Part shown: piece by piece, positions 5,358 through 9,682 of the stretch | Numbering within the stretch: the first letter of the stretch is position 1 | Layout: each line of letters opens with the position of its first letter | Source of the DNA: Leucobacter sp. | GTDB lineage: Bacteria > Actinomycetota > Actinomycetes > Actinomycetales > Microbacteriaceae | DNA length: 9,682 nt | Direction of reading: 5' to 3' | Assembly: GCA_012510755.1 (NCBI GenBank) | Contig: JAAZHL010000387.1 | Location: forward strand, 1 to 9,682 | Position numbers and translations under genes: made by a program | The notes under the pieces: generated by a model | Told to the model about the DNA's origin: nothing | Database searches by the model: none | What the model saw: the letters and a program-made list of their open reading frames with translations, nothing else

Positions 5358-6599
5358 ATGACGACGCCTCTGCACCGCCCGCGCCACCGATGGGTGCTCA
5401 TGTTTGTGGCGGTGTGCCTGGTCGCTCTCAACCTGCGTGTCACGATCACCGGGGTCGGGCCGTTGCTCGACGAGATTGCCAGTGATCAAGGTGTGAGCCC
5501 CGCGGCCCTCGGCCTGCTCGCGGCCGTGCCGCTCATGGTGTGGGCGGTGGTGTCACCACTCGCCCAATCCATTGCCGACAGAATCGGACTCGACGCCGCG
5601 GTCGGTTGGGCGCTTGTGTTGCTCATGGCTGCCACCGTGTGGCGCTCGCTACCGGGGGCACCCGCAAACCTGTGGCTCGGCACCGTGCTGCTTGGCATCG
5701 CTCTCGCAATCACCAATGTGCTGTTACCGGCCACCATCAAGCGTGATTTCACCAACAAAATTCCACTGATGATGGGGCTCTACTCGGCGCTCATTGGCGT
5801 GTCGGGCGCTGCCGGTGCAGCCATGGTCGCGCCCATCGCGCACCAGGTACAGAACGATGGTTCGATGCTCGGGTGGCGATGGGCGCTGCTCGCGACCGGA
5901 ATCACGCTGCCATTGGCGCTGCTCGCATGGGTGCTGGCCACGTTCAAGGGGCGGCGCGGAGATCAAACAGCCCGCACCGACACGTCGACCGATCCGACGA
6001 GCATTCCGACTCAGGGCGCGGCGCGGCGCGTCTGGCGAGACAGCGTCGCCTGGCAGATCGCCCTACACATGGGCTCACAGTCGGCCACCTTCTACATCTA
6101 TGCCACCTGGCTCGCACCCATCGACGTGTCGCGGGGAGTCGACCCGATCACTGCGGGTTTCAGCGTGACCATTTTTCACATCTTCGGCATGCTGGGGTCG
6201 CTGCTCGGCCCACTGCTCTCACGCGGAGCGATGCGTCGACTGCTGCCGATCATGCTGCCGGTCATCAGCTTCATCGGTTTCTGGGGGTTCGTGTTCGGGC
6301 CCGATATCAAGGTGGCATGGCTGGTCGCGTGTGGGCTCTCGAGCGGTGCCGCCCTGACCGTCTCGATGACACTGATAGGTCAGCGTTCGGCGACGACCGA
6401 GATCGCTGGGGCGACCTCTGGCATGGTGCAGTCGATTGGTTACCTCATCGCCGGGGTCGGCCCACTGGTCTTCGGATGGTTCTTTGAGATCAGTGGTGGC
6501 TGGCTGCTGCCTTTGTTCGCGGCAGCCGTTGCCGGCACCCTGCAGTTCGTGGCCGCCGTCGCGCTCTCGCGCGAACGTATGGTGTTCTCGCGCGCCTGA
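5358..6599 (+). CDS. CynX/NimT-family MFS transporter
   Basis: This is a 413-residue MFS protein with 12 predicted membrane helices. It matches the CynX/NimT branch (cyanate and 2-nitroimidazole transporters of Escherichia coli) by its N-terminal signature NLRVTITGVGPLLDEI (25-40), the motif-A equivalent SPLAQSIADRIG (66-77), the diagnostic GIALAITNVLLPATIKRDF (113-131), and a late segment ATSGMVQSIGYLIAGVGPL. A polar central loop (about residues 194-225) splits the two halves. The branch name does not fix the substrate; many members are uncharacterised exporters. Translation is taken from ATG 5358, which puts TM1 about ten residues in. No Shine-Dalgarno is seen, and the promoter may give a near-leaderless transcript. 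It is divergent from the TMEM175-like gene and convergent with the hydrolase operon, with only 16 bp between stops. Confidence 0.88.
   Translation: MTTPLHRPRHRWVLMFVAVCLVALNLRVTITGVGPLLDEIASDQGVSPAALGLLAAVPLMVWAVVSPLAQSIADRIGLDAAVGWALVLLMAATVWRSLPGAPANLWLGTVLLGIALAITNVLLPATIKRDFTNKIPLMMGLYSALIGVSGAAGAAMVAPIAHQVQNDGSMLGWRWALLATGITLPLALLAWVLATFKGRRGDQTARTDTSTDPTSIPTQGAARRVWRDSVAWQIALHMGSQSATFYIYATWLAPIDVSRGVDPITAGFSVTIFHIFGMLGSLLGPLLSRGAMRRLLPIMLPVISFIGFWGFVFGPDIKVAWLVACGLSSGAALTVSMTLIGQRSATTEIAGATSGMVQSIGYLIAGVGPLVFGWFFEISGGWLLPLFAAAVAGTLQFVAAVALSRERMVFSRA
6568..6594. terminator. Imperfect hairpin at the convergent gene end
   Basis: CGCGCGAAC (6568-6576) and GTTC-TC-GCGCG (6584-6594) pair over 9 bp with a 2-nt bulge and a 7-nt loop. 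The hairpin lies inside the last codons of the MFS gene, 22 bp beyond the end of the convergent hydrolase gene. It has no T-tract. It could end transcription from either side, but it may simply reflect codon composition. Confidence 0.25.
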
Positions 6600-6615
6600 A
6601 TCATTCGCCAGAGCG

Positions 6616-7524
6616 TCAGCCCAGTTCGGCGCGCAGCACCTCGCCGAGCGCCGCAGCGCCCACCTCACCCATCACCACGGTGTAGTGGTTCAGGTCTGGC
6701 AACGGCACGTGCCGCACAACCGGGCACTTGGCCAGCGCGCGTTCAAGATACTCGGGCGCATACAGCCCAGGGGTCTCATTCTGCAGGCCCCGCGGCACAC
6801 TCACAAACACCACCGGCTTGTCGCACCGACCGAGCGCCTCGAGCGCCTCGGGCAGCGCCGACCCGGTGTTCATATCGATCGTGTCTTCGGTCGTCGTAGT
6901 GAGGCTTGTCGCAGAGCGCAAACCGCCCTCAGTCGGCACCAGATCGTACGCAAAATAGGTGGCCACCTCGGAGCTCCACGCAGGACCAATGGCCGGGTGT
7001 GCGCGCCAGAAGTCGAGATAGGCTGACACCGACTCGAACGTCATCGACAGACGCTGCGCAGTCGGGCCAAGAATAGCCTGCACCAGCTGCTCGGGCGCGA
7101 GGTCAGCGGGCGCATCGAGCGGCAGCCCGCCATCGACCAGCACCAGTTGCGCCACCCGCTCGGGGGCGAAGTGCGCAAATACCACCGCAACGAAACCGCC
7201 CATCGAATGCCCGATGACAGGCACCGACTCAGCGCCGAGCGCATCGAGCACGGCCACGAGATCGGCCGCATGGGCCCGCATGCCGGCTGAGCCAACGAGC
7301 GTGCTGCTTGATCCTCGCCCCCGCAAATCTGGCGCAATCACACGCCTGCCCGGCAGTTGCGAAACTACAAACGGCCACGCCAAGTGCGACGCCGTGATGC
7401 CGTGCACCACGAGCACATCTGGCACCCACTCACCTGCAGCGACCTCGATCGGGTCCCACACCCCCACACGCATGAGCCCCCCAGCAACAGGCACATCGAC
7501 GGTGCGGTATTTGTGGGTGATCAT
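6616..7524 (-). CDS. Alpha/beta-fold hydrolase
   Basis: This 302-residue protein is a cytoplasmic alpha/beta hydrolase, probably an esterase-type enzyme. The oxyanion-hole region HGITAS (41-46) follows strand beta3, DLRGRG (66-71) is the usual post-beta4 motif, the nucleophile elbow is GHSMGG (105-110, Ser107), and the catalytic histidine is most likely His280 in PDLNHYT. The acid residue is not obvious: the loop after the predicted beta7 (VVFVSVPRGLQNE) has Glu250 but no Asp. A cap region lies at about 135-225. The ATG at 7524 overlaps the SDR stop as ATGA, with GGAG six bases upstream, so I prefer it to the GTG at 7536. It is the last gene of the operon, so it probably releases or cleaves a substrate handled by the dehydrogenase and ligase. 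The substrate is unknown. Confidence 0.88.
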   Translation of the reverse strand: MITHKYRTVDVPVAGGLMRVGVWDPIEVAAGEWVPDVLVVHGITASHLAWPFVVSQLPGRRVIAPDLRGRGSSSTLVGSAGMRAHAADLVAVLDALGAESVPVIGHSMGGFVAVVFAHFAPERVAQLVLVDGGLPLDAPADLAPEQLVQAILGPTAQRLSMTFESVSAYLDFWRAHPAIGPAWSSEVATYFAYDLVPTEGGLRSATSLTTTTEDTIDMNTGSALPEALEALGRCDKPVVFVSVPRGLQNETPGLYAPEYLERALAKCPVVRHVPLPDLNHYTVVMGEVGAAALGEVLRAELG

Positions 7525-8273
7525 CGTGCGCTCCACCCGCCATCCATCGTGTACGAGGCGCCCGTCACCATGGTCGCCGCGTCAGACGCCAGCCACCCGG
7601 CCAACGACGCCACCTCATCAGCGTTCACGAGCCGCTTGATCGCGCTTTCGGTCAGCATGATCTTCTCGACCACTTCGCTCTCGGGTATGCCGTGCACCTT
7701 CGCCTGATCGGCGATCTGCTTCTCAACGAGCGGCGTGCGCACATAGCCGGGGTTAATGCAGTTGCTCGTCACCCCGTGCGGCCCGCCCTCGAGCGCGGTC
7801 ACCTTCGACAGCCCCTCAAGGCCATGCTTGGCTGTCACATACGCCGATTTGAAGGCGCTCGCCCGCAAACCGTGCACACTCGACAGGTTGATGATGCGCC
7901 CCCACCCGCGCTCATACATCGTAGGCAGCGCGGCACGAATCAGCAGAAACGGCGCTTCGACCATGATGCGTTGAATCGTGCGAAACGCCTCGGGGTCGAA
8001 CTCTTCAATCGGGCTCACCCGCTGAATGCCAGCGTTATTCATCAAGATGTCTGCGTCGAGCCGCAGCCCATCGAGCGCCTGCGTGTCGCTCAGATCAACC
8101 TGCCAGGCCTCGCCACCCAGTTCACGCGCAACCGCCTCGGCAGCCTCACCGTTCAGGTCAGCAATAATCACGTGTGCGCCGCGCCGCGCAAACTCGTGCG
8201 CGCAGGCCAGGCCGATGCCGCTCGCTCCCCCGGTGACGACGGCGCGCTTGCCTGCGAGATCTTGTGCGTTCAT
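7521..8273 (-). CDS. 3-hydroxybutyrate dehydrogenase-like SDR
   Basis: This is a 250-residue classical short-chain dehydrogenase. The cofactor motif TGGASGIG is at 14-21, Asp39 after beta2 suggests NAD preference, NNAG is at 79-82, and the catalytic Ser132, Tyr145 and Lys149 (YVTAK) are intact. Resemblance to D-3-hydroxybutyrate dehydrogenase (3-hydroxybutyrate + NAD+ to acetoacetate + NADH) is strong in NAGIQRVSPIEEF, GRIINLSSVHGL, KSAYVTAKHGLEGLSKV, NPGYVRTPLVEKQI and the C-terminal TMDGGW. The fourth tetrad residue, usually Asn in the helix alpha4 segment, appears to be Met104. The start at 8273 has a near-ideal AAGGAG six bases upstream and overlaps the TetR stop as ATGA; its own stop overlaps the hydrolase start the same way. 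Another 3-hydroxyacid substrate is possible. Confidence 0.88.
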   Translation of the reverse strand: MNAQDLAGKRAVVTGGASGIGLACAHEFARRGAHVIIADLNGEAAEAVARELGGEAWQVDLSDTQALDGLRLDADILMNNAGIQRVSPIEEFDPEAFRTIQRIMVEAPFLLIRAALPTMYERGWGRIINLSSVHGLRASAFKSAYVTAKHGLEGLSKVTALEGGPHGVTSNCINPGYVRTPLVEKQIADQAKVHGIPESEVVEKIMLTESAIKRLVNADEVASLAGWLASDAATMVTGASYTMDGGWSAR

Positions 8274-9022
8274 GAGCCACTCCTTGGGATGTGTGAATCG
8301 GGGCGGCCGAGCGCATTGGCGATGAAACGCATCATGCCCTCGAACACCTGGGGGTCTATTTCTTGTGGCGGATTGCCGTGCTCGTCGCGCTCCCACAGCA
8401 AGAAGCGCATACCGATCAGCTCACCCATACCCATCAGCGCCCAGGCCGCGGTTTCGGGGTCGAGCAGCGGGTCAATATCGCCCTGTGCTTGGGCTGCGGC
8501 GAGGCCAGCGGTGTAGCCCTCGACGATGCGCGAGTAGTGCAGGTGCAGCGCTTCAGGAGACACGAACTCTGACTCGCGCACCACGCGGTAGAGCGCGGGG
8601 TGCTGCGCGGTAAAGCGAAAGAACCCTTCAAAACCCTTGCGTTCGGCGTCGAGACGGTCACGGGCACCGGCCATCCGTTCAGTCATCGCTTGCCGCACAC
8701 GACCGTTGAGGTCAATGACGAGCGCTTCGAACACGGTGCGCTTGCTGTCGAAGTAGAGGTAGAAGGTGCCGAGCGCGACGCCCGCGTGCTCGGTGATCTT
8801 CACGATTGATGCCTCGTGGTAGCCGTGGTCAGCAAACACCACCTCGGCGGCTTCGAGAATGCGCCGCCGCGTGGCCTCTCCGCGTTTCGTGAGCGGGCGG
8901 CCGGTAGCGGGCGAGATGAGCGACTCGCGTTCGCCGTGTGCCCCTGCCGCGAGGCCTGCCCCGGCAACGTTCCGAGCGTCGTGAGCGTCGTGGGACTCCT
9001 GCGCATTGTTAGCGTTCAGCAT
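8270..9022 (-). CDS. TetR/AcrR-family transcriptional regulator
   Basis: This is a 250-residue one-component regulator. After a loosely composed N-terminal extension rich in Ala, His, Asp and Asn (about 1-45), a standard TetR HTH domain runs about 48-98: TRRRILEAAEVVFADHGYHE, ASIVKITEHAGVALGTFYLYF, DSKRTVFEALV. The C-terminal helical half (about 105-240) is the ligand-binding and dimer domain. The ATG at 9022 overlaps the end of the ligase gene by 14 bp and has a GAGAGGGG Shine-Dalgarno in front; a much longer open frame running to about 9469 is only antisense overlap with the ligase. Embedded as the second gene of the operon, it probably regulates its own operon in response to an acyl-CoA or acid intermediate; that is inference from position. 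Confidence 0.9.
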   Translation of the reverse strand: MLNANNAQESHDAHDARNVAGAGLAAGAHGERESLISPATGRPLTKRGEATRRRILEAAEVVFADHGYHEASIVKITEHAGVALGTFYLYFDSKRTVFEALVIDLNGRVRQAMTERMAGARDRLDAERKGFEGFFRFTAQHPALYRVVRESEFVSPEALHLHYSRIVEGYTAGLAAAQAQGDIDPLLDPETAAWALMGMGELIGMRFLLWERDEHGNPPQEIDPQVFEGMMRFIANALGRPDSHIPRSGS

Positions 9023-9682
9023 GCTGGCGCCCCTCTCGTGCTGCACGAAGGTTCGCTGCCAGCTCGCGCAGTCGGTGCTTGGCAACCTTTTCAATCGTGG
9101 ATCGCGGCAACTCATCGACGAACTCGACGTAGGCGGGCAATTTAAAGCCGGCAAGCCGTGTGCGCACGAATGCCAAGAGCTCATCGGCGCTGAGCGGTTC
9201 GTGGGTGACCACAAATGCAAAGCCACGCTCGCCCCATACGGGGTCGGGCACCCCGATAACCGCGGCCTCAGCCACGAGTGGATGCGAGGCGAGCGCCGCC
9301 TCGACCTCGGCGGGTGCGACGTTTTCGCCGCCAGAAACATAGATGTTTTTGAGCCGATCGACCACGCAATAGACGCCCGAGCTGTCACGGCTGACGAGGT
9401 CGCCTGTGCGCAGCCAACCATCGTGCATCGCCCGCGCAGTCGCAGCGGGGTCGTCAAGGTAGCCGGCAAAGAGGCTCGGGCCCCGCACCCACAGTTCGCC
9501 CGTGGCAGGGCCGTCGAGCGGCAGCAACGTTTCGGGGTCGACTATACAGGTGTCGACGGACGGATAGGGGCGACCCACCGCACCAGGGTGGTCGGCGAAC
9601 TCTTCTGGGCGCAGGTAGAGCACATTCGGGGCAGCTTCGGTGAGCCCATACCCCTGGGTGAGGTAGACGCCACGCTCGGCCC
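9009..9682 (-). CDS. Acyl-CoA ligase / AMP-binding synthetase, C-terminal part (5' end outside window)
   Basis: Only the last 223 codons are in the window; the frame is open to the right edge. This is the ANL adenylating-enzyme fold that activates a carboxylic acid with ATP and transfers it to CoA. Visible core motifs, numbered from the first complete codon: A5 QGYGLTEA (9-16), GELWVRG (61-67), A7 RTGD (91-94), the hinge and A8 DRLKNIYVSGGENV (108-121), and the A10 lysine in RSTIEKVAKHRLRE (about Lys198). In A10 the Gly usually before the catalytic Lys is Glu. The pattern suits a short-, medium- or long-chain fatty acyl-CoA ligase rather than a peptide-synthetase domain. It is the first visible gene of the operon and overlaps the TetR gene by 14 bp, so it is co-transcribed and probably translationally linked. 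The operon promoter lies outside the window. Confidence 0.93.
   Translation of the reverse strand, partial: AERGVYLTQGYGLTEAAPNVLYLRPEEFADHPGAVGRPYPSVDTCIVDPETLLPLDGPATGELWVRGPSLFAGYLDDPAATARAMHDGWLRTGDLVSRDSSGVYCVVDRLKNIYVSGGENVAPAEVEAALASHPLVAEAAVIGVPDPVWGERGFAFVVTHEPLSADELLAFVRTRLAGFKLPAYVEFVDELPRSTIEKVAKHRLRELAANLRAAREGRQHAER

Noticed and set aside
5216..5485. Small plus-strand open frames around the start of the CynX-type MFS gene
   Set aside because: They lie out of frame with the MFS gene and have no domain pattern or ribosome binding site.
8274..8396. Upstream extension of the SDR gene
   Set aside because: The ATG at 8273 has AAGGAG at ideal spacing and begins just before the conserved TGGASGIG fold; the extension overlaps the TetR coding end.
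9023..9469. Long N-terminal extension of the TetR frame
   Set aside because: It overlaps the acyl-CoA ligase, whose motifs are clear in another frame; the extension has no TetR-like content, and the ATG at 9022 has a strong Shine-Dalgarno.

Overview
The window is GC-rich chromosomal DNA from an actinobacterium, most likely near the Microbacteriaceae. The clearest lineage marker is a perfect HAIR operator (CTTGAGT-N7-ACTCAAG, the HspR binding site of Actinobacteria) in front of a clpB gene. The protein styles and the many overlapping ATGA gene junctions fit this. The genus is inference; nothing in the sequence names it.

Layout, left to right. 1-106: a perfect octamer tandem array (AACGAGAC, 13 full copies) running off the left edge, then an AT-rich spacer and a small XRE-type regulator gene (193-510, +). 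511-681: a convergent intergenic stretch with two hairpin-forming inverted repeats. 682-1974 (-): a 12-TM MFS transporter. 2018-2073: a strong hairpin between that gene and clpB. 2088-4316 (-): clpB, lacking the usual N-terminal Clp_N domain and split by one in-frame amber codon (TAG, complement of 2400-2402) where family members usually carry another residue, probably Gln. The lost part is the D2 small domain with the sensor-2 arginine. 4366-4392: HAIR operator. 4460-5104 (-): a TMEM175/DUF1211-family membrane protein. 5105-5357: a divergent intergenic region with a hexanucleotide-like degenerate repeat. 5358-6599 (+): a CynX/NimT-type MFS exporter. 6616-9682 (-): a compact operon read right to left: acyl-CoA ligase (5' part outside the window), TetR regulator, 3-hydroxybutyrate dehydrogenase-like SDR and alpha/beta hydrolase. 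Every junction in this operon overlaps.

How the genes may work together. The right-hand operon looks like a self-regulated catabolic unit for a hydroxyacid or its ester: the hydrolase frees an acid, the SDR oxidises a 3-hydroxyacid such as 3-hydroxybutyrate to the 3-keto acid, the ligase makes a CoA thioester, and TetR controls expression. The true substrate cannot be read from the sequence. ClpB with HAIR is the HspR heat-shock disaggregase module. The two MFS genes, the TMEM175-like gene and the XRE gene appear to be independent units.

The most notable observations are the amber codon in clpB, the octamer array, the textbook HAIR operator and the repeat/hairpin structures in the spacers. 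I do not see a defence island, CRISPR array, transposase, tRNA or rRNA, and no clearly new multi-gene system.
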